A stretch of DNA of 64,000 nt. Source: Soonwooa sp032062245 (GTDB lineage: Bacteria > Bacteroidota > Bacteroidia > Flavobacteriales > Weeksellaceae). The notes beneath the pieces are model-generated. The model was not told the origin of the DNA and searched no databases. It saw only the letters and a list, made by a program, of their open reading frames with translations. The stretch is from contig NZ_DAMBQF010000001.1 in assembly GCF_032062245.1 (NCBI RefSeq), positions 186,001 through 250,000 on the forward strand, in the 5' to 3' direction. The position numbers and the translations under genes are program-made. This document shows, piece by piece, positions 18,206-27,367 of this stretch (its first letter is position 1; each line of letters starts with the position of its first letter).

Positions 18206-21139
18206 TTATTTCAGTTTCTTCTTAACTGCTACTTCTTCGTAGACTTCTAAGATGTCACCAACTTCAATATCATTATAACCTTTTAGGTTAAGACCACATT
18301 CGTAGCCTTTAGTTACTTCTTTAACATCGTCTTTGAAACGTTTTAAGCTTTCTAGCTCTCCATCAAATTTCACGATACCATCACGAAGCAATCTAATTTT
18401 AGAATTTCTAGTTACTTTACCAGTTAATACCATACAACCTGCAATAGTACCTACTTTAGAAATTTTGAACACCTCACGGATTTCTACATTACCGATAACT
18501 TGTTCTTTAATTTCTGGTGAAAGCATACCTTCCATCGCTTCTTTAACCTCATCAATAGCAGCATAGATAATCGAATAAGTTCTGATTTCAACTTCTTCTT
18601 TATCCGCAATATCTTTAGCGTTTACACTTGCTCTAACGTTGAATCCGATAACAATAGCATCAGATGCCGCTGCTAATAGAATATCACTTTCTGTAATTTG
18701 ACCAACACCAGAGTGTAAGATATTAACCTGAATTTCTTCAGTTGATAATTGTTGTAACTGATCTGATAATGCCTCTACCGAACCATCCACGTCACCTTTA
18801 AGGATAATGTTAAGTTCTTTAAATTCACCAAGTGCAATACGTCTTCCGATTTCATCCAAAGTAAGATGTTTTTTAGTACGTAAAGTTTGCTCTCTTTGTA
18901 ACTGCTCTCTCTTCGTAGCAATAGTTTTCGCTTCTTTCTCGTCTTCGTAAATTCTGAATTTATCACCTGCAGTTGGTGCACCATCTAAACCTAAAATAGT
19001 TACAGGAATTGATGGACCAGCGGCCTGCATGGGTTTTCCTCTTTCATCAAGCATTGCTTTAACCTTACCGTGATTTTTACCTGCAAGAATATAGTCACCT
19101 ACCTTAAGCGTACCATTCTGAACCAAGATTGTAGAAACATAACCTCTACCTTTATCTAGAGCTGCTTCGATAACAACACCGTTTGCTGCACGATTAGGAT
19201 TCGCTTTTAATTCAAGCATTTCTGCCTGTAATAAAACTTTCTCCAACAATGCGTCTACGTTGTTACCAAACTTCGCCGAAATCTCTTGAGACTGGATGTT
19301 ACCACCCCATTCTTCTACCAAGATATTCATACCTGATAATTGTTGACGAATGTTATCTGGGTTAGCATTTGGTTTATCAACCTTGTTAAGTGCGATAATC
19401 ATTGGTACACCAGCAGCCTGTGCGTGCGCAATAGCTTCTTTAGTTTGTGGCATCACGTCGTCATCCGCTGCAATTACGATAATTACAATATCGGTAACTT
19501 GTGCACCACGCGCTCTCATCGCTGTAAAGGCCTCGTGACCAGGTGTATCTAAGAATGTAATACGTTGTCCACCTTCTAGCTTAACATTGTAAGCACCGAT
19601 GTGCTGTGTAATACCTCCAGATTCTCCTGCAATAACATTTGCTTTACGGATGTAATCCAATAATGACGTTTTACCGTGGTCAACGTGTCCCATTACGGTT
19701 ACAATTGGCGCTCTTGGAATAAGATCTTCTTCTGCATCTGGCGTTTCCTCATCTAAGTTTTCTTCCAAGTCAGCATCAGAGAATTCAATTTTATAACCGA
19801 ATTCGTCAGCAACCAATGTTAAAGTATCCGCTTCTAGACGTTGGTTCATCGTAACCATAACACCTAGTGAGAAACAAGCAGAGATAACCTCAGTTGGGCT
19901 AACATTCATTAAACTTGCTAACTCATTAACAGTAATAAATTCTGTTACTTTAAGTGTTGTATCTTGAGCATCACGTTCTTGTTGAAGTTCGTCTTGCTCT
20001 CTTCTCCAGTTACGTTTATCTTTTCTATGTTTAGCGCCTTTATTTTTACCGCCTTTATTGGTCAGCTTTTCTAAAGTCTCTTTAATTTGATTTTTAACTT
20101 GCTCATCCGTTAACTCAACCGGCATAACTCTTTGTCCGCCGCCTCGGTTGTTACCTCCACGATTGTTACCTCCACGATTACCACCTTGGTTGTTACCGCC
20201 TGGACGATTTCCGCCTTGGTTGTTACCACCTTGACCTCCACGGTTATTGTTATTACCAAAACGGTTACCACCTTGACCTTGGTTATTATTACCTCCGCCT
20301 TGGTTGTTATTATTGTTACCGCCTTGTTGGTTATTGTTAGCTCCGGGTTGCCCAGGTTTTTCTATACGCTTTCTTTTCTTCTTAGCAGCATTAGGACCAC
20401 CAGCATTTGAAGATTTAGGTTTTGGAGCAAATTGAGATAAGTCAACCGTTTGCTTAAGGATTTTAGGTCCATCCAGTTTTTGATAAACTGTTTCAATTTT
20501 TTGAGGCTCGCTATCTTCTGTTGTTTCAGTTGGTTTGTTATCAACAACCTCTTCTTTAGGAGCAAGCGGTTTTTCTTCAACTTTAGGCGTTTCGGCAACT
20601 ACTTTTGGTGTTTCCACTTTTTTAGATGCTTCTGGCTTTTCAGTTTTAGGTTCTGGTTTTTCCTTTTTTGTAGGTCGATTTCTGTTTTCTAATTGAGACA
20701 AATCAATCTTATCTAAGACTTTGAATTCTTGTTTAGAATCTTCTTTCTTAACTTCTTCAGCTTTTGGTTGTTCTACCACAGGCTCAGCTTTAACCTCGCT
20801 AGCAGGCTCTTCCACAACTGGTTTGTTAGAATCAAGATCAATCTTACCTAAAATTTTTGTTTCAGGTTTTAGGTTTGCTTTGGCTCTTATAACCTCAGGC
20901 GCTTTTTCTTCGATTTCCAGTTTTTCTTCTGGAACTTTAGAAATCACAACCTCATGAGAAGCTTTACGTTGTTCTCCATCTTTTTTGAACTCAGCTTCTA
21001 ATGCAGAATATGCCGCTTCTTCTAGTTGAGCGTTAGGGTTACTCTCTACTTCGAAGCCTTTAGATTGTAGAAATTCTACCATCCTTCCCATCGAAATATT
21101 AAATTCCTTAACTGCTTTATTTAATCTAATTTTTGGCAT
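18206..21139 (-). CDS. infB: Translation initiation factor IF-2
   Basis: IF-2 is the GTPase that delivers initiator tRNA and joins ribosomal subunits. The 977-residue protein begins with an IF2-N domain (RLNKAVKEFNISMGRMVEFL), then a long lysine/glutamate/proline-rich linker, an asparagine/glycine/arginine-rich low-complexity stretch at about residues 263-341, and a second IF2-N domain near 400-450. The G domain has GHVDHGKTS (from about residue 480), DTPGHEAF and NKVDK, followed by domains II-IV ending ILEVYEEVAVKKKLK. Length and domain order are normal for Bacteroidota. It is the last gene of the rimP-nusA-infB operon. Confidence 0.98.
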   Translation of the reverse strand: MPKIRLNKAVKEFNISMGRMVEFLQSKGFEVESNPNAQLEEAAYSALEAEFKKDGEQRKASHEVVISKVPEEKLEIEEKAPEVIRAKANLKPETKILGKIDLDSNKPVVEEPASEVKAEPVVEQPKAEEVKKEDSKQEFKVLDKIDLSQLENRNRPTKKEKPEPKTEKPEASKKVETPKVVAETPKVEEKPLAPKEEVVDNKPTETTEDSEPQKIETVYQKLDGPKILKQTVDLSQFAPKPKSSNAGGPNAAKKKRKRIEKPGQPGANNNQQGGNNNNNQGGGNNNQGQGGNRFGNNNNRGGQGGNNQGGNRPGGNNQGGNRGGNNRGGNNRGGGQRVMPVELTDEQVKNQIKETLEKLTNKGGKNKGAKHRKDKRNWRREQDELQQERDAQDTTLKVTEFITVNELASLMNVSPTEVISACFSLGVMVTMNQRLEADTLTLVADEFGYKIEFSDADLEENLDEETPDAEEDLIPRAPIVTVMGHVDHGKTSLLDYIRKANVIAGESGGITQHIGAYNVKLEGGQRITFLDTPGHEAFTAMRARGAQVTDIVIIVIAADDDVMPQTKEAIAHAQAAGVPMIIALNKVDKPNANPDNIRQQLSGMNILVEEWGGNIQSQEISAKFGNNVDALLEKVLLQAEMLELKANPNRAANGVVIEAALDKGRGYVSTILVQNGTLKVGDYILAGKNHGKVKAMLDERGKPMQAAGPSIPVTILGLDGAPTAGDKFRIYEDEKEAKTIATKREQLQREQTLRTKKHLTLDEIGRRIALGEFKELNIILKGDVDGSVEALSDQLQQLSTEEIQVNILHSGVGQITESDILLAAASDAIVIGFNVRASVNAKDIADKEEVEIRTYSIIYAAIDEVKEAMEGMLSPEIKEQVIGNVEIREVFKISKVGTIAGCMVLTGKVTRNSKIRLLRDGIVKFDGELESLKRFKDDVKEVTKGYECGLNLKGYNDIEVGDILEVYEEVAVKKKLK

Positions 21140-21216
21140 TTATAAATGTTCTGTTTTTAATTTTTAAAATTAAAGTATTTTCTTTTTACTGTTTATTAGA
21201 GATTGTAACAACTCGC

Positions 21217-22452
21217 TTAGTCTTCTAATTCTTCTCTAAGAATATTTTTAACCTCTTCGATTGTTTCTTCTTCTAAGTCAACCAAGTTAAGCAATGCTTC
21301 TGTATCTTTATCTAATACACTTCTAGCAGTTTCTAGACCAACTTTTTTGAACTCTTCAATAATCCATGATTCGATTTCGTCGCTAAACTCTTTTAGTTCA
21401 ACATCGTCATCTTCTTGTTTCTCTCTATAAACATCGATTTCGTATTCTGTTAACCAAGATGCCAACTTAATGTTTTGACCTTGTTTACCAATAACTTTAG
21501 AAATCTCCTCAATAGGTGTGTAGACCATTGCATAGTTATGCTCTTCGTCTACTTCTACCTTATTAATAATGATATTACCTAATGCTCTCTTCACCAAAAT
21601 TTCTGGATTCTTAGACCATTGGATAACGTCAATATTTTCATTTCTCAACTCTCTTACAACACCGTGAATTCTTGATCCTTTAACACCCACACAAGCACCA
21701 ACTGGATCAATTCTGTCATCGTAAGCATCTACAGCGATTTTCGCTTTCTCTCCTGGTATTCTTACAACCTTTTTAAGAATAATTGTACCATCTTGAATTT
21801 CAGGAATCTCCAACTCTAGCAATTGCTCTAAAAACTTCGGTGAAGTTCTCGAAATCATAATCTGAGGCTTAGATCCACGGAAGTCAACACTTTCTACAAT
21901 CGCTCTTACATTATCTCCTTTTTTGAAGAAATCTGACGGAATCTGATTTTCTTTAGGCAAGATAAATTCGTTACCCTCATCATCCAACATAATAACATGC
22001 TTGTGACGAATGTGGTGAACTTCTCCTACAACCAACTGTCCAATTCTATCACGGAATTGCTCATACAAAGTCGCATTAAAGTGCTCTTGTATTTTGGTTG
22101 CAAGAATCTGCTTAAGTGTAAGAATGTTTCTACGTCCCAATTTAGCAACTGGAATTTCTTGTGTATATTCTTCACCAACTTCAAACGTAGAGTCTATTTT
22201 TCTAACTTCAGAGATTTCGATTTCTAAATCATCGTCTTCTGACATTTCGTCTTCAACAATAACCTTGTTTAAGAAAATCTGAAAATCCCCTTTGTCAGGG
22301 TTAACAATAACATCAAAATGATCATCAGAATCATATCTTTTTCTCAAAAGCGTTTTAAGAGAATCTTCAATGATCGCCATTAGGTCAATTTTGCTTATAT
22401 TCTTTACTTCTTTAAAATCGCCAAAAGCTTCAATTAAAGCTAAATTATCCAT
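21217..22452 (-). CDS. nusA: Transcription termination/antitermination factor NusA
   Basis: NusA binds RNA polymerase and nascent RNA and affects pausing, termination and antitermination. The 411-residue protein has the N-terminal polymerase-binding domain, an S1 domain around residues 135-200 (VGEVHHIRHKH), and two KH domains (GACVGVKGSRI and VIGKQGQNIKLAS). It ends with an acidic tail (LREELED) and lacks the C-terminal acidic repeats of the E. coli protein, as usual in this phylum. It starts 17 bases after rimP and precedes infB by 77 bases. A terminator-like hairpin in the operon leader may be its own target. Confidence 0.97.
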   Translation of the reverse strand: MDNLALIEAFGDFKEVKNISKIDLMAIIEDSLKTLLRKRYDSDDHFDVIVNPDKGDFQIFLNKVIVEDEMSEDDDLEIEISEVRKIDSTFEVGEEYTQEIPVAKLGRRNILTLKQILATKIQEHFNATLYEQFRDRIGQLVVGEVHHIRHKHVIMLDDEGNEFILPKENQIPSDFFKKGDNVRAIVESVDFRGSKPQIMISRTSPKFLEQLLELEIPEIQDGTIILKKVVRIPGEKAKIAVDAYDDRIDPVGACVGVKGSRIHGVVRELRNENIDVIQWSKNPEILVKRALGNIIINKVEVDEEHNYAMVYTPIEEISKVIGKQGQNIKLASWLTEYEIDVYREKQEDDDVELKEFSDEIESWIIEEFKKVGLETARSVLDKDTEALLNLVDLEEETIEEVKNILREELED

Positions 22453-22469
22453 TGATTATATTTTTCTTA

Positions 22470-22937
22470 TTAAAATTTAATTACCACCAACGCCTTTTTA
22501 ATCTCATCAAGACGTATTACTTTTTCTTCTTCGACATCTTCCTTACCTTTTCCGATAAGTTTTGGACGACGATATCTCAACAAAAGAGTGATCGACTCTT
22601 CATCCACAGACACCAACTCCCCTTCAATCTTTTCACCAGAAGTCAAAACAACATCCAGTTCTCTACCAATATTTTTTTGATATTGACGATTAAGAGCTAA
22701 AGGTTCCGACAAACCATAAGACATAACCTGCAAAGCAAAATCATGTTCTTCTCGATCCATATTAAACTCTATAGCACGACTTGCATCTAGACAATCTTGT
22801 AAAGTTACGCCATTATCTCCATCCAAAGTCACTGTAATCTGGTCATCTGCAGAAATCTTAAGATCAACCAAAAACAAATCTTTTCTTTCTTCTAAAAAAG
22901 AAGCCAACAAAGCTTCAATTTGCTCTTTAAAACTCAT
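22470..22937 (-). CDS. rimP: Ribosome maturation factor RimP
   Basis: RimP is needed for maturation of the 30S subunit. The 155-residue protein shows the two-domain RimP pattern: an N-terminal alpha/beta domain with LFLVDLKISAD and VTLQDCLDASRAIE, then a small SH3-like barrel with IGRELDVVLTSGEKIEGELVSV-type strands (shown here only in outline) and the ending IKKALVVIKF. It is the first gene of the operon with nusA and infB, the common bacterial order, which supports the assignment. Confidence 0.95.
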   Translation of the reverse strand: MSFKEQIEALLASFLEERKDLFLVDLKISADDQITVTLDGDNGVTLQDCLDASRAIEFNMDREEHDFALQVMSYGLSEPLALNRQYQKNIGRELDVVLTSGEKIEGELVSVDEESITLLLRYRRPKLIGKGKEDVEEEKVIRLDEIKKALVVIKF

Positions 22938-22963
22938 ACTTTTCCCTGAATTACGTTTACGAA

Positions 22964-22990
22964 AAAAGGCATTCTCTCGAAGGCCTTTTC
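22964..22990 (-). promoter_or_regulatory. Terminator-like hairpin in the rimP-nusA-infB leader
   Basis: In the minus-strand RNA, AAAAGGC and GCCTTTT pair around a 12-base loop and the stem runs into six consecutive T. Flanking TTTACG and CGTAAA can extend it with a bulge. It lies between the promoter at 23013-23043 and the rimP ATG, about 27 bases before the start, so it could act as an attenuator. Function is inferred. Confidence 0.6.
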
Positions 22991-23012
22991 ATTCTGTTCC
23001 GTAAATCTTTTG

Positions 23013-23043
23013 CAAATATAGCTACTTTTTTCAAAAAATCCAA
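23013..23043 (-). promoter_or_regulatory. Promoter of rimP-nusA-infB
   Basis: The minus strand has TTG (23043-23041), a 20-base spacer and an exact -7 box TATATTTG (23020-23013). Transcription would start near 23006, giving a leader of about 70 bases. Confidence 0.7.
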
Positions 23044-23181
23044 ATTATATTGAATTTTAAGACTTTACGCTCTCTAATTTGGAAATTTAAATTTAATATT
23101 ATTAACAAAAAAAAAGCATCATTTCTTCCAACATTAATAAAAAGCAAAATCGACATTATACTATAATATGTTAAAATAATT

Positions 23182-23189
23182 TATCTTTG
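23182..23189 (+). promoter_or_regulatory. -7 box (TATCTTTG) at the head of the polysaccharide locus
   Basis: TATCTTTG matches TAnnTTTG exactly and lies 23 bases before the TTG start of ugd. The preceding 150 bases are A/T-rich, carry no gene and show no well-spaced -33 TTG. Confidence 0.6.
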
Positions 23190-23212
23190 TATGAAATTTA
23201 AAAACTCAAATC

Positions 23213-24523
23213 TTGAATATTACTATAGTAGGAACGGGTTATGTAGGTCTCGTAACTGGTACGACACTAGCAGAATTAGGCAATTCTGTATATTGTGTAG
23301 ACATAGATGAAAAAAAAGTTGAAAGCATGAAGAAAGGCATCGTACCTATCTACGAGCCAAATCTTGAAGAAATGTTCCTGCGAAACATCCATGCTAACAG
23401 ATTACACTTCACAACCAATTTAAAAGAAGCTTTAGACAAAAGTGAAGTTATTTATCTTGCGTTACCAACGCCTCCCGGTGAAGATGGTTCTGCAGATTTA
23501 TCTTACGTTCTAAAAGTTGCGAATGACATTGGCGAAATGATGACTGAATATAAAGTTGTTGTTAACAAATCGACTGTTCCGGTTGGCACAGCGGACAAAG
23601 TAACTGCTGTTATTGCTTCTAAGACTGATATACCTTTTGATGTTGTCTCAAATCCCGAATTCTTGAGAGAAGGTTTTGCAGTAGAAGATTCTATGAATCC
23701 AGCAAGAGTTGTTGTTGGTTGTAGCTCTGACAAAGCAAAAAACATTATGGCTCACATCTATCAGCCATTCACCAATACGGGCGTTCCAATTATTTTCATG
23801 GACGAAAAATCTTCGGAATTAACAAAATATGCTGCCAACTCCTTCCTTGCTGTTAAAATCACCTTCATGAACGAAATCGCAAACTATTGCGAATTGGTTG
23901 GTGCTGATGTTGACAAAGTAAGATTGGGTATGGGAAGTGATGATCGTATTGGACATAGATTTTTATTTCCTGGTATCGGATATGGTGGATCTTGTTTTCC
24001 GAAAGATGTTAAAGCTTTGATTAAATCTGGACAAGATGAAAATTTCAAATTCCAAATTTTAGAATCGACAGAAGCGGTTAACAATGCACAAAAAGTAATT
24101 TTAACAAAAGATATTGAAAAGTATTTCAACGATTTAAAAGGAAAAAAAATTGCACTTTGGGGCTTAGCTTTTAAAGCAAATACGGATGATATTCGTGAAG
24201 CTTCATCACTTGATAATATTAAATTATTATTAGAAAAAGGAGCAAAAGTAAAAGCTTACGACAAAATTGCTGAAGCTAATGTTCGCAATGTTATTGGTGA
24301 CCAAATCGAATATGCAGAAGATATGTACGCTGCGCTAGAAGATGCTGACTGCTTATTAATCGCAACAGAATGGCCAGAATTTAAAAACCCTAATTTTGAT
24401 CTAATGGCATCAAAGATGAAAAATAAAATCATATTTGATGGACGTAATATGTTCCCATTAGAAGTCCCAGAACAGCATGGTTTCTTCTATAAGTCTATAG
24501 GTCGTAAAACAATTAACAACTAA
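23213..24523 (+). CDS. ugd: UDP-glucose 6-dehydrogenase
   Basis: The enzyme oxidises UDP-glucose twice with NAD to give UDP-glucuronate. The 436-residue protein starts with the Rossmann motif ITIVGTGYVGLVTG, has the central helix region KYAANSFLAVKITFMNE, and carries the catalytic cysteine near residue 261 in GYGGSCFPKDV. Translation must start at the TTG at 23213, because the frame upstream has no ATG before a stop and the Rossmann strand starts three codons later. It is the first gene of the polysaccharide locus, with rfbB 8 bases downstream. UDP-glucuronate may be used directly or converted to UDP-galacturonate by the epimerase at 60692-61717. Confidence 0.95.
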   Translation: MNITIVGTGYVGLVTGTTLAELGNSVYCVDIDEKKVESMKKGIVPIYEPNLEEMFLRNIHANRLHFTTNLKEALDKSEVIYLALPTPPGEDGSADLSYVLKVANDIGEMMTEYKVVVNKSTVPVGTADKVTAVIASKTDIPFDVVSNPEFLREGFAVEDSMNPARVVVGCSSDKAKNIMAHIYQPFTNTGVPIIFMDEKSSELTKYAANSFLAVKITFMNEIANYCELVGADVDKVRLGMGSDDRIGHRFLFPGIGYGGSCFPKDVKALIKSGQDENFKFQILESTEAVNNAQKVILTKDIEKYFNDLKGKKIALWGLAFKANTDDIREASSLDNIKLLLEKGAKVKAYDKIAEANVRNVIGDQIEYAEDMYAALEDADCLLIATEWPEFKNPNFDLMASKMKNKIIFDGRNMFPLEVPEQHGFFYKSIGRKTINN

Positions 24524-24531
24524 TTTTTAGA

Positions 24532-25611
24532 ATGAAAAATATCATCATTACTGGTGGCGCTGGTTTTATTGGTTCTCACGTTGTTAGAGAATTTGTAAAA
24601 AATCTCCCAAACACTAACATTATAAATCTTGATGCATTGACTTATGCAGGTAATCTAGAAAACCTAAAAGATATCGAAAATGAACCAAACTACATTTTCG
24701 AAAAAGCTGATATTACAAAACCAGAAGAACTAAGAAAGGTTTTTGAAAAGCATAATCCAGACGCTATTATACATTTAGCAGCAGAATCTCATGTTGATAG
24801 AAGTATTACAGATCCTAATGCATTTATCAATACTAATGTTAATGGAACTGCTAACTTATTAAATTTAGCGAAAGAGTTTTGGACTCTTAATCCAGATCAT
24901 CAACATGGTAACTTCCCAGATGAACCGAGAACTAACTTGTTCTATCACGTTTCTACTGACGAAGTATACGGAGCTTTGGGAGAAACAGGTTTCTTTACAG
25001 AAGAAACTTCTTATGATCCAAAATCACCTTACTCAGCGAGCAAAGCTGCATCTGACCACTTGGTAAGAGCTTACGGAAACACTTACGGAATGCCATTTAT
25101 TGTTTCTAATTGTTCTAATAATTATGGTCCAAATCACTTCCCAGAGAAGTTGATTCCGCTTTGTCTTTTCAATATTTTAAATGAAAAACCACTTCCCATC
25201 TATGGTGACGGAAAATATACAAGAGACTGGTTATATGTAATTGACCATGCAAAAGCTATTTTCCAAATTTTCCACGAAGCAAAAACTGGAGAAACGTACA
25301 ATATTGGTGGTTGGAACGAATGGCAAAACATCGATTTGGTTAAAGAATTAATTAAACAAGTTGATGAAAAAACTGGAAAAGAAGCAGGTTACTCAGAGAA
25401 GTTAATTACTTTCGTTAAGGATAGACCTGGACATGACAAGCGTTATGCAATTGATGCAACAAAACTTAACAAAGATCTTGGGTGGAAACCTTCTGTAACT
25501 TTTGAAGAAGGACTTTCTAAAACTATCGATTGGTTTTTATCCAACAAAGAATGGTTAGAGAATGTAACTTCTGGAGATTATCAAAAATATTACGACAAAC
25601 AATATTCCTAA
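24532..25611 (+). CDS. rfbB: dTDP-glucose 4,6-dehydratase
   Basis: RfbB converts dTDP-glucose to dTDP-4-keto-6-deoxyglucose, the branch point for deoxy sugars. The 359-residue extended short-chain dehydrogenase has the NAD motif GGAGFIGSH near the N-terminus, the family sequences HLAAESHVDRSI and HVSTDEVYG, and the active-site pair Y167/K171 in YSASK. The substrate-binding region NNYGPNHFPEKLIP is also present. rfbA follows by 13 bases. No rfbC or rfbD is seen, so dTDP-rhamnose is not made by genes here; the FdtA/FdtB-like genes indicate a 3-amino sugar instead. Confidence 0.96.
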   Translation: MKNIIITGGAGFIGSHVVREFVKNLPNTNIINLDALTYAGNLENLKDIENEPNYIFEKADITKPEELRKVFEKHNPDAIIHLAAESHVDRSITDPNAFINTNVNGTANLLNLAKEFWTLNPDHQHGNFPDEPRTNLFYHVSTDEVYGALGETGFFTEETSYDPKSPYSASKAASDHLVRAYGNTYGMPFIVSNCSNNYGPNHFPEKLIPLCLFNILNEKPLPIYGDGKYTRDWLYVIDHAKAIFQIFHEAKTGETYNIGGWNEWQNIDLVKELIKQVDEKTGKEAGYSEKLITFVKDRPGHDKRYAIDATKLNKDLGWKPSVTFEEGLSKTIDWFLSNKEWLENVTSGDYQKYYDKQYS

Positions 25612-25624
25612 AAAGCGCGAACAT

Positions 25625-26485
25625 ATGAAAGGAATTATTCTAGCTGGTGGATCTGGCACAAGATTGTACCCATTAACAATCGCTGTTAGCAAGCAATTGA
25701 TGCCTGTTTATGATAAGCCGATGATCTATTTTCCCATTTCGACACTATTGCTTGCTGGGATTAGAGAGATTTTAATTATTACAACACCACATGATCAAGA
25801 AGCTTTCCAAAGACTTTTAGGTGACGGATCTCAAATTGGATGTCGTTTCGAATATAAAGTTCAGCCATCTCCAGATGGGCTAGCGCAGGCCTTTATCCTT
25901 GCTGAGGAGTTTATTGGAGAGGATTCTGTTGCTTTAGTTTTAGGTGATAACATATTCTATGGCACTGGCTTACCTCAACTCCTAGAAAGTAAAACTAACG
26001 TAAAAGGAGGTTGCGTTTTTGCCTATCAAGTTTCTGATCCAGAGCGTTATGGTGTTGTAGAATTTGATGAAAATTACAATGCTCTTTCTATTGAAGAAAA
26101 ACCAACTGAGCCAAAATCAAACTTTGCTGTTCCTGGATTGTATTTTTATGACAACTCGGTTGTGGAATATGCAAAAAATTTGAAACCATCTCCTCGTGGC
26201 GAATTGGAGATTACAGATATCAATAAAATTTATCTTGAAAATGGCGAATTAGAAGTTGGGGTAATGAGTAGAGGCACTGCTTGGTTGGATACAGGGACTT
26301 TCGACTCACTCCATGAAGCTTCAGAATTTGTGCGTGTTCTTGAAAAGAGACAAGGTGTCAAAATTTCTTGTATTGAAGAAATTGCTTTCCGAAAAGGTTT
26401 TATTAATGAAGAACAATTATTAAAATCTGCTGAAAAATATGGCAAAAGTGGATACGGAACTTATCTAAAAAACTTAACTATATAA
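25625..26485 (+). CDS. rfbA: Glucose-1-phosphate thymidylyltransferase
   Basis: RfbA joins dTTP and glucose 1-phosphate to make dTDP-glucose, the substrate of the rfbB product encoded just upstream. The 286-residue length is normal. The nucleotide-binding loop LAGGSGTRLYPLT is at the N-terminus, followed by KQLMPVYDKPMIYFP, the metal-binding GDNIFYG and the C-terminal RGTAWLDTGTFDSL. The stop codon is directly followed by the ATG of the ABC permease gene, which implies translational coupling. Confidence 0.97.
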   Translation: MKGIILAGGSGTRLYPLTIAVSKQLMPVYDKPMIYFPISTLLLAGIREILIITTPHDQEAFQRLLGDGSQIGCRFEYKVQPSPDGLAQAFILAEEFIGEDSVALVLGDNIFYGTGLPQLLESKTNVKGGCVFAYQVSDPERYGVVEFDENYNALSIEEKPTEPKSNFAVPGLYFYDNSVVEYAKNLKPSPRGELEITDINKIYLENGELEVGVMSRGTAWLDTGTFDSLHEASEFVRVLEKRQGVKISCIEEIAFRKGFINEEQLLKSAEKYGKSGYGTYLKNLTI

Positions 26486-27346
26486 ATGAGCAACACATCT
26501 GATGAAAATAATAAATGGACTCAAGTTATTGAGTCCGGACATTCTCTTTTTTCATTAAACTTAAAAGAAGTTTGGAATTATCGTGACTTAGTTTATATGC
26601 TCGTGAAGCGTGACTTTGTTACATCGTTTAAACAAACTATTTTAGGTCCATTGTGGTTTTTTATAAATCCAATTTTCACAACAATTATGTATGTAATTGT
26701 TTTTGGGAATATTGCAAACCTTTCTACCGATGGTGCTCCAAAGTTAGCTTTCTATCTTGCGGGTGTTACATTATGGAATTATTTTTCTTCTTGTCTTAAC
26801 AACACCTCCAATGTTTTCCGTGGGAATGCCTCAATATTTGGGAAGGTGTATTTCCCTAGACTAGTTATGCCATTAGCAATTGTAACCTCTAACCTAATGC
26901 AATTTGGTGTACAGTTTTTATTATTTATTTGTGTAACAGCATACTATTATTTTTTTGAAGGTAACATACATCCTAATATATGGATATTAGCAACACCTTT
27001 TCTAATTATCCTAATGGCAGCATTCGCAATGGGTATGGGGATGATATTTTCGTCAATGACAACAAAATATAAAGATTTATCAATGCTACTCAGTTTTGGT
27101 GTTTCTTTATATATGTATGTAACACCAGTGGTATATCCTGTTTCTTCAATGCCTGAAAAATACAGATGGATTGCTGATCTTAACCCTTTAACTGGAATTT
27201 TCGAATGCTTCAAATATGCATATTTAGGTGTCGGTGACTTTAACTTAAGTATGCTGCTGTATTCTACTATTGTGATTTTTATGATTCTCCTTTTAGGAAC
27301 AATTATTTTTAATAAAGTAGAAAAATCCTTTATGGATACAGTTTAA
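26486..27346 (+). CDS. wzm: Polysaccharide ABC exporter, permease (Wzm-like)
   Basis: The 286-residue integral membrane protein has an N-terminal cytoplasmic stretch with the ABC-2 signature LVYMLVKRDF followed by KQTILGPLWFFINP, then about six hydrophobic spans. It matches the transmembrane subunit of O-antigen/teichoic-acid-type exporters, which move lipid-linked polysaccharide across the inner membrane. The ATPase partner is encoded 21 bases downstream. The presence of this pair, and the absence of Wzx/Wzy, indicates the ABC-transporter-dependent pathway. Confidence 0.93.
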   Translation: MSNTSDENNKWTQVIESGHSLFSLNLKEVWNYRDLVYMLVKRDFVTSFKQTILGPLWFFINPIFTTIMYVIVFGNIANLSTDGAPKLAFYLAGVTLWNYFSSCLNNTSNVFRGNASIFGKVYFPRLVMPLAIVTSNLMQFGVQFLLFICVTAYYYFFEGNIHPNIWILATPFLIILMAAFAMGMGMIFSSMTTKYKDLSMLLSFGVSLYMYVTPVVYPVSSMPEKYRWIADLNPLTGIFECFKYAYLGVGDFNLSMLLYSTIVIFMILLLGTIIFNKVEKSFMDTV

Positions 27347-27367
27347 CCATAACCAAATGATGATTAA

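Noticed and set aside
20132..20410. Plus-strand frame of 92 codons rich in Thr/Val opposite infB
   Set aside because: It is the antisense of the Asn/Gly-rich repeat in IF-2; the composition follows from that repeat and there is no start signal.
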